Source: Zygnema cylindricum (Eukaryota; Streptophyta; Zygnematophyceae; Zygnematales; Zygnemataceae). Taken from it: 64,000 nucleotides of DNA. The notes under the pieces are model-generated. The model worked only from the letters and a program-made list of their open reading frames with translations, did no database searches and was not told where the DNA came from. The stretch is from positions 177,569 through 241,568 of the forward strand of contig JBBHKE010002352.1 in assembly GCA_037447655.1 (NCBI GenBank), given 5' to 3'. Within the stretch, counting starts at the first letter, position 1. Each line of letters begins with the position of its first letter. This document shows, piece by piece, positions 1 to 11,894 of this stretch. The translations under genes were made by a program, and so were the position numbers.

Positions 1-330
1 AATGGGAAGTCCTCGTGTTTTATGTAATGAAGAATCAAGGCACAAAAGAACAACAGCAATCATATGGTCATAAGCACGGTATAAATCAAAATTGAAAATG
101 TGCTAAAACAATTTACCACTCGAACGCTCTGGTTAGGCCAGATACACACATTTAATCACTGAAAATACAGCTATTGCATTCCACAACCGAACAGACTAAT
201 ATTGATTGAATCAATTGCCTCACCAATCTTATTCCACCCCATGTGGCACTCATCACCCCATCAATTTGATACAACAAATTTGCAGCTCATAAAAAGTATT
301 AGACCCGATTCTCCCAGCTTGAAGCCATAC

Positions 331-3038
331 CTGAAATTCGTCCATAATATCCTTCAGCTTTTTCTTCAACGAGCTGACATTTCAACACCAAATAGCCAGT
401 CAGAATTTGCATTATCATTACGCAAAGAGTAAGCAGCACAATGGCCATCACCAACTGTTAGTTTGATGAAAACGCTTGATAAGGACTAAGGCAATATAGT
501 AATCACTTGACAACAGCAATGAATCTTCCCAACAAGGGAGCACGTGGACTCACTTTGTAATGGACATTCTGGTACGGTCAGTGCTGCTCCCTTCTCCACA
601 CCCAGGTACACTCCTATTCTCCATGTTCTGCAAAATAAAAATAAAAATATATCTGTTATTCAAGTGGTAACTCTTCCAAAATGCTCGTAATGTAACTCAC
701 ATGGCACCCATCGCTATGCTTTACAATAGGTGTATCTAGCAAGCACGTGCAGGGAAGAACAACTGTGACAGTAACTGTAACTGTAACTTGTCATACTGGA
801 AAAAAATCTTGCACATCAAAAAACTATCCTCGGGAGGGGCAGCGCCACCATGACAAATGAGAGAACTCACCGCCTTGTCAAGCATCTCCACTTTCTTCTT
901 GATGTCCCGAGCTATCTTAGTAACCCCAGATATTTCCTCTTGCATCCGCTGTTTGAGTGCTGCACAGGAAATGTAACAACTCATTAGCAATAAAACATTA
1001 TGCTAGGAAGTCCGAGATAATAAAAAATTAAAAAAAAACTGAGCTCCACCTCATGGAACAGCTATGTTCAGCAAAACATGAAGCTACTAACTGTTTCCCT
1101 GATGATTCAGCCTTAACGTCCACCATCAGCGAGCTTTTCCTGAACTTCTCACTCAAATGTCTACTTTGTTTGAGGCGTCGACTAAGAAACTCACTGTCCG
1201 AATAGCATCTAGTTGATCAAAAGCCTGAGGGCCTTTAAACAAGGGAACCCCGACGACAGTATGTGGACAGGACAATCACATTCAACCGGCATGCTCAGCA
1301 GAATCTGAAGCACAAACGCACTAACATATCCCTCATGATTCAGCCTTATCTGTTGACACTAATGGTCACTATTGCAAAATCCTTCTGAAGTGTAGAAAAA
1401 ACAATCACATTCAAAAAGCTGTCTTTCACGTATCCAATTGCACATGTTCACTCTCCACCTCTCCGCCGATCTCTCTCCCCCTCACTCTCCCTCTCTCTCG
1501 TTCCTCCTCTCCCTCTTGCTTCCTCTCCCTCTTGCTTCCTCTCCCTCCCTCCTAACCCTTCCCCTATTCCTCCCCCTCCCTCTCAATCTCCCCCCTCCTA
1601 CCTCTTCCCCTATTCCTCCCCCCTCCCTCTCACTCAAAGCTCACCTTTCATCGCTGGTGCCCTTGTCACCGATTTGCTCTCCTCATTGGCATCCTACAAA
1701 GACCTCACAACTCAACATGCGTTAACATGTCACAGCCTATTCATCTCATGATTGCAACAAGATAATAAGGGCCATAGTTTGCATTTCTCTAAAAGAATTT
1801 GAAATCCTGGGACTAGATAATGACCAAAAACAAACTAGAGAACATATGTTTGAACCTACAGCAGCATGAGCAAGTAAGAAGTTTACATTCCTCATGTGAA
1901 ATTTGCATTCCTCCGCCTAATGTATACAAATTGTTACAGCTCATATCTCTCCCTTAACAACAAACTACTCTTGCGGTATGTCACATGTTATACTTTCACC
2001 ACCGTTCTAGCTTAAGTATACCTGAAGCTTGTGAAGGTGGCGCCTAATCGTGGCCATGCAGTTTTTCACTTCTGCAACCTGCAATACCAGCGATAAAAAT
2101 AGGTACTCCAAAAACTTAAGTAACAAAATCCATCAGTTAAACATGAAAATCTGGTAGAGATAACACGGCTTAGTAAATAATACCGGGCAGAATAACAGCT
2201 GTCAAAACTTATGACAAAAGTCTCCATCGCTCCTCTGCAAAACCAATGTCCATCCTCGGCAAATGGACGCTTACAAACACAAACATCCAACACAAAATGT
2301 GGGAGACATACAGGTGCACATGCAAATCTTTGACGTTCTTTAAAGCTTTTCAGCGCCCCCCCTCCCAAAAAAAAAAATCAGCCACCATAGCCATGTAGCT
2401 TTAAAAAGGGCTTTGATTGCCAGCTGTTCCTCATCCAAACTAGCAATAATGCTTTGTGACTTGCAACCATACCTCATCGAAAAACTGCTGCAGATTCCCA
2501 TCAGTACCAGTTTCTTGCGCTTGATTTTCAATATCAACGCTACCGGGTCCACTACTTATAGGATGCTTCTTTGATATACCTCCCTCCTGCGAGAAAGAGT
2601 GCACGCACATCTCTTAGTTTTGACCAACAGCTATTCTAATGACAGGAGATACACTTCGAAAGCGTCACAAGGATTTTTGCCGCCATCTTTAGAAGGAAAA
2701 AATGCACAGGACAGATTGACCGACACTGACCCTATCGTTCGAGAACTCCAGCTTTCCATCAGTCAGTAGTGTAGTTCAAACCACAAAATTTAGTATTGAT
2801 TTATACAAGCAAGTAGAAAAGCATACAAAACAGAGAAGAAATAAACAAGGAAAGTTCTTCGCAAAAGTAACCTCTCACGCACAGCGGTGTTTCAATACAG
2901 TAAAATAAGCGAGAGTTACATCAGACACAAAAAAACAGCATCAAAAAATATAAAAAATGCATGGACAAATAACTCAAACGTTTTTAACACAAAGTCACAG
3001 TATTGTCCCACAAATCTTACTCCAAGTAGGTCGTTCAT
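331..3038 (-). CDS. SYP1: SYP1-family syntaxin (Qa-SNARE), 5' half; 3' part beyond the left edge
   Basis: Exons by GT-AG junctions, 5' to 3' on the minus strand: 3021-3038, 2473-2586, 2022-2078, 1645-1693, 871-959, 554-627, 331-373. They join in phase to 148 residues starting MNDLLG, the usual plant SYP1 start. The N-terminal Habc three-helix region follows: NLQQFFDEVAEVK, then LHKLQDANEESK, then ALKQRMQEEI and KIARDIKKKVEMLDKAN. The plant hallmark (N)RSVPGCGEGSSTDRTR and the KKKLKDIMDEFQ linker are present. The next exon, the SNARE helix and the C-terminal anchor lie outside the window. Plant SYP1 proteins sit in the plasma membrane or cell plate and drive vesicle fusion in secretion and cytokinesis. 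The family call is firm; the subgroup (SYP11, 12 or 13) cannot be settled from this half. Seven introns in half a gene is more than most flowering-plant SYP1 genes have. Confidence 0.88.
1441..1640. repeat. Pyrimidine-rich (CT)n tract in a syntaxin intron
   Basis: On the plus strand this is almost pure C/T with CCCTCT and CTTCCTCTCC units, so the syntaxin transcript is purine-rich here. It ends a few bases from the 5' splice site of the exon at 1645-1693. Open frames across it are low-complexity artefacts. Confidence 0.7.
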
Positions 3039-3843
3039 GGCTGCTGGATACTAAAGTCGATATTTACAGAAATAACAGGCACACGAATAAAGACAGGTGA
3101 AACAAGACGATAACGTGAAGGAAAAAAAAAACACGAGGAAGAGAGAGGGGAGGGGAAGGCGGGGAGTTCTTCTGGAGGGTGGAAGAGAGAGACAGAGGCT
3201 GTTGAAGTGTTAAAAAGGTCTAAATGGCAACTTCTAAAAGCAGATACAAATTGGCGGCCAATATTGGTAGAGTTTGGACTCTGACCGCCCGTCAGAGCGT
3301 CAAGGTAGGTTTGCGAAGAATGAAAGCGAGGCGTGCGACGGGTATCTCGCGCTTCGCTGGAGCACGGCTCAACCAGCTCGAAGCTGCCAGCTTTCGAGCG
3401 TGCGGTTCGGTGACGTCGGACAGGATACGGAAACACTATATAAAGTAATTAGGTATCATACGCGTGTTTCTAGTTGAATACGCGTACTGTAGAGGGTGGA
3501 GCAAATAGCGTTGGGCACAGAAAAGGTCAACACTTCGGTTTGAAGCATCAGTTTTGAAATTTTGAACGTTGAGCCAGTACATATTCCACTGTACTTTCAT
3601 TGGTACAAAACGGAACAGTCAATAACATCTCAGTCCAGTAAAGAGCGTAAAGAGGGTAAAGTGTACCCGTCCTGATTAGAAAAACAAATATGAGACTTCG
3701 CATGTGAACACCCACACTGCTGGTAGACACCAAAAAATATTTTTCCGTCTGCTTTGGCGATTCAACGGTAATGCCGGTCGCGACGCGCGTGTAAAACCTC
3801 GACGAAACGACACGCGGAACCTCAAGCATGTAGCCCTTTCGAC
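3039..3843. other. 5' flank of the syntaxin gene; no gene seen
   Basis: Upstream of the syntaxin ATG on the minus strand. It holds a purine run (3120-3200), a GC-richer stretch (3260-3430) and a symmetric TATATA site near 3436-3442 that could be a TATA box for the minus-strand gene. The open frames on both strands at 3030-3480 resemble no family I know and are probably non-coding. Confidence 0.4.
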
Positions 3844-3846
3844 TTA

Positions 3847-5031
3847 GGGTAACCTTCCATCAGGCGTTCCCAGTAATCGTACGAACACGTTTACTGGCAC
3901 TAATATTTGTAACACCCTTCCATCAGGTCGTGCCAGTGAATGAGGTGTTAGATTGCGATTGGTACCACGTAGGATCCTGTTGAGCATCATCATTTCCAAA
4001 AGGACAAAATCGGCTGCATATGTGTACGCGCAGCTGAATATGTGTACGTGCAGACGCCGAATAAAAAATCTAGTAGCATCACGCTAATGTACAATCTGAA
4101 CGTTCTTAATAGTGTTGGGTATCGGGTAATTTCATATCGCGAGAATTTTGATATTCGATATATTGAATATCGATTGGGCAAAGATCTCGATATATCGAAC
4201 CGAGACCAACATAAATCATCGCGATATATAGTATTTAATAAATTTAAATAGTTTTTATGATATGTTATTTTAGCGATAAAGACAAAATGTCTGATACGCG
4301 ACGTACGACGTGATTTGCGTTCCGTGACTTAAAGGTAGACGTCGCAAAATGTAACCGACAAAAAAGTACTAATACTGTAATTCAATTAGTTACTATGGGT
4401 ATGGTTGCATCAGGAGGTCTCTGTAATAGTACGGACAGCAAATTTCTGTATTACAGAGGCCTCGGTGACATCGCGTATCGTCTTTAAACAAGTTTTTACA
4501 TACGTGTTTTAATTTGAGTGGTTCCTTGTAAGTTGACTATCAAATCCCTAAAATCGTCAAAGAATTGAAACCGACCATTTTCGCATGTAAATCCGTACTT
4601 GCGTGTTACATACGTGTACTTCACAAGTGTACCGCGTCAATGTACCTCAGAGATCTCCTTCACTCTGCTGACTTTCAGGAAAAAACCGTACTTCTTTTCG
4701 GCAAAGATCTTACGGTCACCTTGTTCTAAGGCACGTGACTTTGGAGACCTGTGAAAATTTCATTATTTATTGTTTTAAATGCCTCGATATATCGACGATA
4801 AGATATATCGCGATAATATGATTTTCGATATATCGAAGCGATATATCAATTATCGGGTACCTGAAATTCGATATATATCGAATATCGGCAAATGGTCCTT
4901 GATACCCAACACTAGTTCGAATTTTTAGTAAACATCTTTTGTAAAAAAAAAAAAAAAAACAGCACGGCCTAGTACGGAAAGGTACTTTCTTCAGTAAACA
5001 ACCCCACTTTTCGCCTGATGGAAGGTTACCC
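3847..5031. mobile_element. Harbinger-like inverted-repeat element (1185 bp), TSD TTA
   Basis: The ends are perfect 20-bp inverted repeats: GGGTAACCTTCCATCAGGCG at 3847-3866 and its reverse complement at 5012-5031. Each is flanked by TTA (3844-3846 and 5032-5034). A TWA duplication with GGG-starting termini is typical of PIF/Harbinger and Tourist elements. No transposase frame is visible, so it is non-autonomous. A second inverted-repeat element is nested at about 4110-4914. Confidence 0.85.
4110..4914. mobile_element. Nested inverted-repeat element, hAT-like ends, rich in TATCGATA
   Basis: Ends TAGTGTTGGGTATC (4110-4123) and GATACCCAACACTA (4901-4914) are perfect inverted repeats. The flanking 8-mers GTTCTTAA and GTTCGAAT agree at five of eight positions, which suggests a decayed 8-bp duplication. 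Subterminal regions are dense in ATATCGATAT-type palindromes (4130-4230, 4785-4890). No coding capacity. The family also occurs at 6395-6800 and as a fragment near 11.9 kb. Confidence 0.65.
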
Positions 5032-5034
5032 TTA

Positions 5035-5772
5035 GGGTGGCGTTCCATTAGGATGTATTGTAATTCTACGGCGAGCATTACAGGATGCTACATTTTGAAC
5101 GATGTTCTTTCGTGTAGAGTCTGTAATCCACGTGCTCGAGAATGAGTGGTACCACGTAAGATAAGATTGTATTTTAAAAATCGTCAAATATTTTCTACAC
5201 CGACCAACTTGAACTCGAAATCATCATTTGCATACCATGTACGTGCGGACCAGGGCATCGTACCACACAAATTTTGTACTCTTTGCAAACGCTTGTCAGA
5301 TGCCAGCTCATTTTTTAGGGTTTATGCTTTTTCGCGTGACGAATGAGCGCTTCCACAAATAGTGTGACGAATGGTTGGTAACAAAAATAGCGCGACGAAA
5401 GTTCGTTACAAAGTTAATTTTGTGATTTCGGTTGAATTTTTGAATGTATATATCATGTGCAAAATTTTTTTGATTTCCGTTTGTTGCCGTCTTGACACGT
5501 ATATTCATTGTCCAACGTGTCGTCGCTCAAATTCTTTTGTAAATGGTCATGAACCTCCTCGAGGGACATCACCATTTACAGGAACTTTGGAAGCGAATGC
5601 TTCACGAAAAAACATCCAACAATCATTTTTACCTCCTAGACCTTTGGAGAATATTGGCAAGGTTCTCTGTAATGTTGTTCGTGTATAAAAATAAAACAGG
5701 AGGTACGGCGTTGTACGGAGAGGCCCAAATTTCTGTAAACAACCTCACTTTTCGTCTGATGGAACGCCACCC
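5035..5772. mobile_element. Second Harbinger-like element (738 bp), sharing its left TTA with the first
   Basis: The left end GGGTGGCGTTCCAT (5035) and the right end ATGGAACGCCACCC (to 5772) are inverted repeats, with TTA at 5032-5034 and 5773-5775. Its subterminal sequence (AACCTCACTTTTCGTCTGATGG) resembles the right end of the neighbour at 3847-5031, so both belong to one family. The left TTA is also the right duplication of that neighbour. Confidence 0.8.
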
Positions 5773-5853
5773 TTACATATTTTTTAGCTTACGCGTATGC
5801 AGTGATTGCACGATTTTTTGGTTTTATGTGTGTTTATACTGTACATTACTGTA

Positions 5854-6394
5854 CACCGTGAATCGTAATTAGAGTAAAGAAATAATTAGAGTAAAAAAAT
5901 AAAAAATAACAATTAGAGTTATTAATTCTAGTTTGTGTATTCATTTTTTTTCAAAAACAAATTTTACTTTGATTTATCAATAACTCTAATTTGGGTTTAT
6001 CTCTGTACTAATTATCCGCGCTGATATATTTACTGTAAATAAGGTACACGAACAGAATCTAACAAAACGTACAGTTTCACGTCATTATGACGTTTGCACT
6101 ATGCGGTTTGTGAAAACGGAGTTACATGATAACGGTCTGTGTTAAATCGTTTTTTGTACTTTTTAATTAATAAAGTACTGTTTTAGTTAATAAATTACAG
6201 ATTTGCACGGTCAGACACCGACCGTACGCCACACTATTTAAAACAACACTATATTAGAGCTGTTTACGATGATTCAAAAAGTACCTTAAATAATGTAAAT
6301 AATAATTTAGAATTATGTGTTCTATTTAGGGTGATGGAGTCAAAATTAGGGGTGACGCAATTAGCGTAAATAACTGTAATTACGATTCGTGGTG
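5854..6394. mobile_element. TA-flanked MITE (541 bp), family F, copy 1
   Basis: Left end CACCGTGAATCGTAATT and right end AATTACGATTCGTGGTG, each flanked by TA (5852-5853, 6395-6396). It is homologous through its length to the copy at 38216-38723, including the ACTCTAATTTG-like block, a GTACGG block and a region with ACTATATTAGAG. A TA duplication suggests Tc1/mariner (Stowaway) affinity. It is AT-rich and non-coding. Confidence 0.8.
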
Positions 6395-6800
6395 TAGTGT
6401 TGTGTATCGGTAGCCATTTCCCAATAACCGAAATGATCTATTTTTAGGCCCGACGATAATCAATATGTTGGCAAAATATATCGATACCTGTGTTATGGCA
6501 ATGACAAACCAATATTATTTATAAATCAGCAATAACTGTACGATTTATAATGTACATTTGTACAATTTATTCCAAGTGCAGAACAGATTGTCATAATTGC
6601 CATGCCATGCTATATACGATGACAATATAATACAGTATATTATAAAGTATTGTTATATAACATGCTGTATTTTTTCCACTTATCGCGGATAAGGAATTGG
6701 TTGGTTTTGGAGCGATACATCGGTACCCCTCACCGTTCGATAACTAATAACTATCACTATTGGTTTTATCGCAATAAGTTTTTTCCCGATACCCACACTA
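6395..6800. mobile_element. hAT-like-ended repeat, second copy of the 4110-4914 family
   Basis: Ends TAGTGTTGTGTATCGG and CCGATACCCACACTA form an imperfect inverted repeat. The interior is AT-rich with TATCGATA motifs. It starts at the TA that ends the MITE at 5854-6394. Right after it, CACCGCAAATCG resembles the left end of that same MITE family. Confidence 0.5.
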
Positions 6801-8206
6801 CACCGCAAATCGTTATTAGTGTTGAAGTTTTTCTTGCCACATTAAAACATCACTTCTCCGTGCACACTTGTTCAATAGTCTATAGGAGTTCGCCAATATG
6901 AAATGTAAAAATCTTGCTTTCAAAACCGTTAGATTGATAATCCAATAGGTGTGCACAAAGAAAAGTCGTAGTTTTTTTTACAACTTTTGTAAATCGTTAT
7001 TTTGAAATGTGACAGTAACAAACATGGGTTGAACATGTCACAGTTGTGGAAGATTGCATAACTTCAGACACCTGATGACGTTTACATAAATATGAACGAT
7101 TGTAGACGCCTACAAGAGACGCGAGAGTTCGTGATGTCTACAAAACTAGCGACGATTCTAGACGGCTATAATGTCATCACACCTTTGTCAACTTCTAATG
7201 CCATCGAATGCACAACGAATCAACATTGTCCGAGACATTGTATACGTGTAACCATACATCACTCGGAAGTGAAATTTAACATTCTTTCACTATTTTCGTG
7301 ACTCTTTTCCAGCTAATTATTTTTTCATTACCATACATTTCTCATTTCTACAGTTTCTACTTTCTCGACGCTTGTAAAAAAATAATAATCATTTAGTAAC
7401 ATCACATCGAGCATATTTTTTGTTTTTTTCCCTCTTAACCTCTTTATCGACATGTTTTTTCCACAGTTAACTACTCCATTATCACCAATATTTCATGTGG
7501 AAACAAATAAAAGCTTCACATTTTGTGAGGTATGTTTACGAGGCTCGGCCAGTATCAACTTACACGTTTAGTTCGAGAAGGTTATAACTACAAAATCACG
7601 AGCTTCTTCTAAGCCAAACACTTTTAGCGTTATGTGTCAATTTTATCTATGAAGTGGATTTTATCAAACACACAAATTAGAGGGGCACACATGAAGTTGC
7701 ATTTTGGTAAAGATTATAGTTGAGCAATCTTATCATTCACACAAATTAATGGGGTAAAACACCTACGTAAATGTGGGCAAAACAAAAAATATAAAATTAT
7801 GAAAAAAAAAATGAATTAGAGAAATTGAATGAGTGTAATTTAAAAAATCTCTAATTTGGTATAAAATTGCTTAAATTTGTTGTGACAACTAAAAAATATA
7901 ACAAAGAATGATATAAATAAAAAAACAAATTTTATAAAATTAATCATAAATTTGAAAAATGAAAATTGAAATTGAGTTTTAAAATGTTACCTAAAATAAT
8001 AATTAAATGGAGATCACTATTGAAATAAAAATTGAAACTAAAAATTGAAAAGTGATATTAATAAATTGTAAAAATAAAATAAAACGTGAAATAAAACATT
8101 GAATGGTTGGTAATATTTTTTATGACAACTTTAAGAAAAAAAAATGTGTTGTGTGACGATCATGTTTCAAAATGTCAATTTTGATTTAACCATCATATTG
8201 TAAGTG
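6801..8206. other. AT-rich intergenic stretch with a Harbinger-type palindromic subrepeat patch
   Basis: No gene seen. About 7075-7200 carries four degenerate copies of a TTGTAGACG/CGTCTACAA motif, like those inside the elements at 36578-37277 and 42224-43186. It is therefore probably a remnant of that family. From 7740 to 8200 the sequence is very AT-rich and featureless. Confidence 0.5.
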
Positions 8207-8211
8207 ATTTC

Positions 8212-9329
8212 TGTTGAAAAGTGATATTTTGTATTCTACCTTTAGTTTAGTCTTGCAGTTCCCATACTTGTCGTAGTCACTGAGAATTGACAGGCAGCCA
8301 TGGCTACCTTAGACAGATGAGAAGATATACAGAAGACAAAGCTCCTGCAAAAGTTTTATTGACACAACCAGGATTTGATCCTGAAACCTCTTGACATGGG
8401 CCGTACGGAATAGGCGTCCGCCTTATCCGTTACGTCTTGATGATTCGTTTCATAGAGTATGTTTGATAACTATATAAAATATACATGGCGACTTTTTTTC
8501 TTTAAGCGACTTACGAAATGAAACGAAACATAGAACGTATGGTACCGCACGAAATGCAGTACCGCACGAAATAAATGAAACAGACATTTGATTTCGACGG
8601 ACGAAATTAAATGTCGCGATCGACGGCTCGCGAAGCAAGAAGAAAATTTAAACGGTCAACACGGAATGTTGACCGTCGAAATTCAACGGTCAACACGGAA
8701 ATTTGACCGGTGAAATTCAACGGTCAACATTTATTCGGCGCGCCGTCAGATCGAACGGCTGAAATTGATCACTGTGAAAAGAACGGACGGCACGCGTGAG
8801 TGCCGGTATGCCGGAACGACTATCTGGGAGAAGTTTGGCGAAATGGAAGGAAATGACACGTGGCATCATCCTATAGGATGCCGGAAGAGAAAAAGGACAG
8901 AATGCTATTGACCTATTTTTGCCACGTGGCAGACCAGGAATGGTGCCGAATATTTCCGTACATAAAGTACGGCGGCTGCCGTACTTTCTATGTACACTAA
9001 TTAGGATACTTCACGTTGATTGGTTTAGAGTAGCTATTAGGAGTTTTTCAGGACTTAGGCAAAATTTGAAAAAGTCCTCTCTCCCAGAGGCCATCTGTAC
9101 AAATATGCTGTCTTTGAACAGCCATAACTTAATGCTCGGGTGAGCAAATTCAGTGATTCTTTTTGCTACGGACTCAGGGGAGTCTAGGCTACACAGGGGT
9201 GTAGTCGATCAGAGTTTTTGCGTGCCAGGGTGGCACTTATTCATTGCCAAAGTCAAAACTGCAAATATTATCCTAGAGGCTTCATATAAGCTGGACATTT
9301 TGTGTACCAATGGAGGTCACAGAATTTCA
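8212..9329 (+). mobile_element. Solo LTR (1118 bp) of the copia-type family, with TSD ATTTC
   Basis: It starts TGTTGA, ends TTTCA, and is flanked on both sides by the same 5-mer ATTTC (8207-8211, 9330-9334). That is the signature of an LTR-LTR recombination product. It shares with the LTRs at 13.4, 15.1, 16.8 and 20.0 kb the GCAGCCATGGCT block, an antisense tRNA-like block (8361-8436), ACACGTGGCA and CCACGTGGCA boxes, a GTAC dyad (8957-8995) and the hairpin run after CTCTCTCCCAGAGG. No primer-binding site or gag follows. Confidence 0.88.
8361..8436 (-). other. tRNA-like block inside the solo LTR
   Basis: Read on the minus strand it is 76 nt. GACGTAA at the 5' end can pair over 7 bp with TTGTGTC at the 3' end, with G-U wobbles. 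The T-arm is TCAGG-ATCAAAT-CCTGG, containing GATCAAATC, which matches the pol III B-box GWTCRANNC. GGATAAGGCGG recalls the D-arm of tRNA-Arg. The anticodon arm is not canonical, so this is a tRNA-derived relic or look-alike, not a working tRNA. Confidence 0.45.
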
Positions 9330-9334
9330 ATTTC

Positions 9335-9940
9335 AAGAATCCTATTGCTATCGATATTTTGCGACCATTAGGGGCAACAAATTGTCCAGACAACTATTGC
9401 AAAATAATTGCTTGCGATTTTAGCAAATTGCCACAAACAGATTATCAACTTCTAAGCTGATCCAAATATATAGTCTTTTATTCACATTGGGTGGATAAAG
9501 TACTACCAGATTATATTCGCAAACGTTTTCACCAACAATTTTGACCAATAAATGATAAGGTCCAATTTCTAGTGGATGAATTAGAAAATGAATGCATTAA
9601 CAAACTCGCATCCGAATTTTAAAACATTCTCAAACGACATTTAACTGTAGAATCGTGGGTTTGAATTCATTTGATGGAAATTGGACAAAAAAAAATTCAC
9701 ATACTTATGAAGAGTGTAATTTGGAGGATTAATTAAGATAAATATATTTCATAAAATTATGGAAACGGTCATATATTTCATAAAATTATGGAAGAAAATC
9801 ATCAAAAAAAATATTTTGGATCGGATGGTACATGAAAGAAAAACTTAAAAAAACCAAAAAATAATAGAGGAAAAAAATCGGTCGCCAAACTTAGAACGGG
9901 CTATAGATTACGGACGATCAATTAGCTAAATGCTCATCAT
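9335..9940. other. AT-rich stretch, nothing identified
   Basis: Sequence after the solo LTR. Short frames are interrupted and resemble no family I recognise. Confidence 0.4.
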
Positions 9941-9942
9941 GG

Positions 9943-10206
9943 TTTATTCATAATACTTCAAACAAATAATGACAATAAGATGAGATTTGTTGACCTCGAC
10001 CTAGGATCCTCCAAGTCAATGTATAAATTGAAATGTTTTAAAAAAATTACGCATCCCATTGGGGATATTCATTGTTTATTCATAATACTTCAAACAAATA
10101 ATGACAATAAGATGAGATTTGTTGACCTAGACCTAGGATCCTCCAGGTCAATGCATAAATTGAAATGTTTTAAAAAACGTACGCATCCCATTGTGGATAT
10201 TTTTTG
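9943..10206 (+). repeat. Two-copy tandem repeat, 132-bp unit
   Basis: The copies begin TTTATTCATAATACTTCAAA at 9943 and 10075 and differ at only a few positions. The unit is 44 codons, so a frame (9980-10207) stays open through both copies and reads MRFVDLDLGSS twice. Whether it is coding is doubtful: there is no recognisable domain and it stops right after the repeat. Confidence 0.8.
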
Positions 10207-11890
10207 ATGGGAAACATTTTTGTGTTTTCTCAGCTTGTAGAGGATATCGAGTATGTGGTACATCCCAACCTTATTGTGCCTAACCCTACTTCAAGTTTGA
10301 ATGCATCCAAAACAAAGTTTAACTTTCAACATTTAACATTAAACATGGTGGCAGGAAATACGTTTGGTTATAAAAGTGCGATTGGCCTTCGAAAACTGTT
10401 CTTTTGCATATCTCAAACTTAAGAACAACAAACCGAACTAATTTGATACGTCGAAAAACGATTGAAAGCTTTTAGGTCCAATAAAATCTAGAGAAGATAA
10501 AATAAGAAATGCGTTATGTGATTAAGTTATGAGACGATGGACGAATTAACATAATGATGAGTGTGCTTACATGAATGATATAGAAAAAGTAGAGGGCATT
10601 GGTATGTTTCTTGACGAAGTTGATGATAGAAAATAATCTCGTGATTATAGGAGTGACACATATGGTGATGACGAAATGGACCTATATGATAACAAATTGG
10701 ATGTTATTGTTTTAGGTGATATTACGGTATTTGATTTTTTTTCTAATAATGTTTTATAACTCAATTATCCTTGAGAGGTTATGCCATAAGAGCTTCTGAT
10801 ATGATTTATTGATTTAATTCACCTTTATTGTATGCGTTCCAACTTTTCTTTTCTTTGCTTTTCCACGAAAATAATTATTTTTTATCAATGTTGATTGATG
10901 TCATTCATGGTTTTTTTTATTACTCTTATATTATAATATTTTGTATATTCCCTTTATGTTTCATTCTCTAAAATGCTTTTGTTTTCATTTAGTGTTTGTT
11001 GATGTTTTTAATGGATTTTTTTATAAACGACGAATAAAGTTTACGTTGAATAGTGTTATGTAAAATTGCAAAATTACAACTAAAAATTTTAGATTTATAC
11101 TTTTTTAGTTAAAAACATAAAATTATTAAGATTTTTCGGTCTTTAACCTAAGACATCATTTTTTCCGCAGTGTCAAAAAAAGCTGTAAAGTTTTTGACAT
11201 ACGTAGACGTTATTTTACAATATCAAAAGATGTTAACCCACTTGCTCAAACAACTTCGATGGGCATGAGCACATTCAAATTTCTTTCAAAAAATAAAGTG
11301 TTAAAAAACAAATATTTCAATATGGGTAACCAATACATACGCAAATTATATCATTAGCCAAGTTGGGTAAATTAGTAAACGTTTTAAAAGTGGAAAGTGA
11401 CAAAAATAATGCAAAAATTATTGCATCACATACATAAAATTTTGAAATATCTTTGTTTATGAAAACAACAAAAACAACGTCATCACATATTGGGAAAAGG
11501 TTATGTTCGACGAAACAAAATTGTTACGCATAACACCATGAATAACTTATATGAAGGCCTAACGATCAATTAATCATATATCTCAAAATTTACATTTTTC
11601 CCTTAATAAAAAGCATAGATGTTCGGTGCGCATTCTACGCATGAATTAAACTAACCAATAATACGCAGAGTCCGCGTTGAACAATATTTAAATGTTAAAT
11701 GCGAACCCTACTTTGTTCGGAGATATTTTTTGTACATTAATGTACATTGTTTCTACATTTTTACACTTTGTAGGGTTAATTTAGGGGGATTCTGGGCGGT
11801 TTAGGTACATTGTTTAACATTCCTATATATTTTATGTACAAATACCTTACATTTTTTGTACTTTTTACGATTTTTTAATGACATTTAAGT
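10207..11890. other. AT-rich region, no supported gene
   Basis: A broken stretch at 10320-10690 vaguely recalls the acidic tail of a transposase but cannot be assigned. The rest, to about 11.9 kb, is low-complexity AT. Confidence 0.35.
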
Positions 11891-11894
11891 TTTT

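Noticed and set aside
3035-3480. Overlapping frames of 67-133 residues on both strands upstream of the syntaxin
   Set aside because: No recognisable motif, no splice context, and they cover the promoter or 5' UTR of the gene.
8361-8436. Functional tRNA gene
   Set aside because: The anticodon arm is not canonical and the block recurs, decayed, inside several LTRs; reported only as tRNA-like.
10320-10690. Possible hAT transposase tail
   Set aside because: Similarity is vague and the frame is broken many times; not enough to call.
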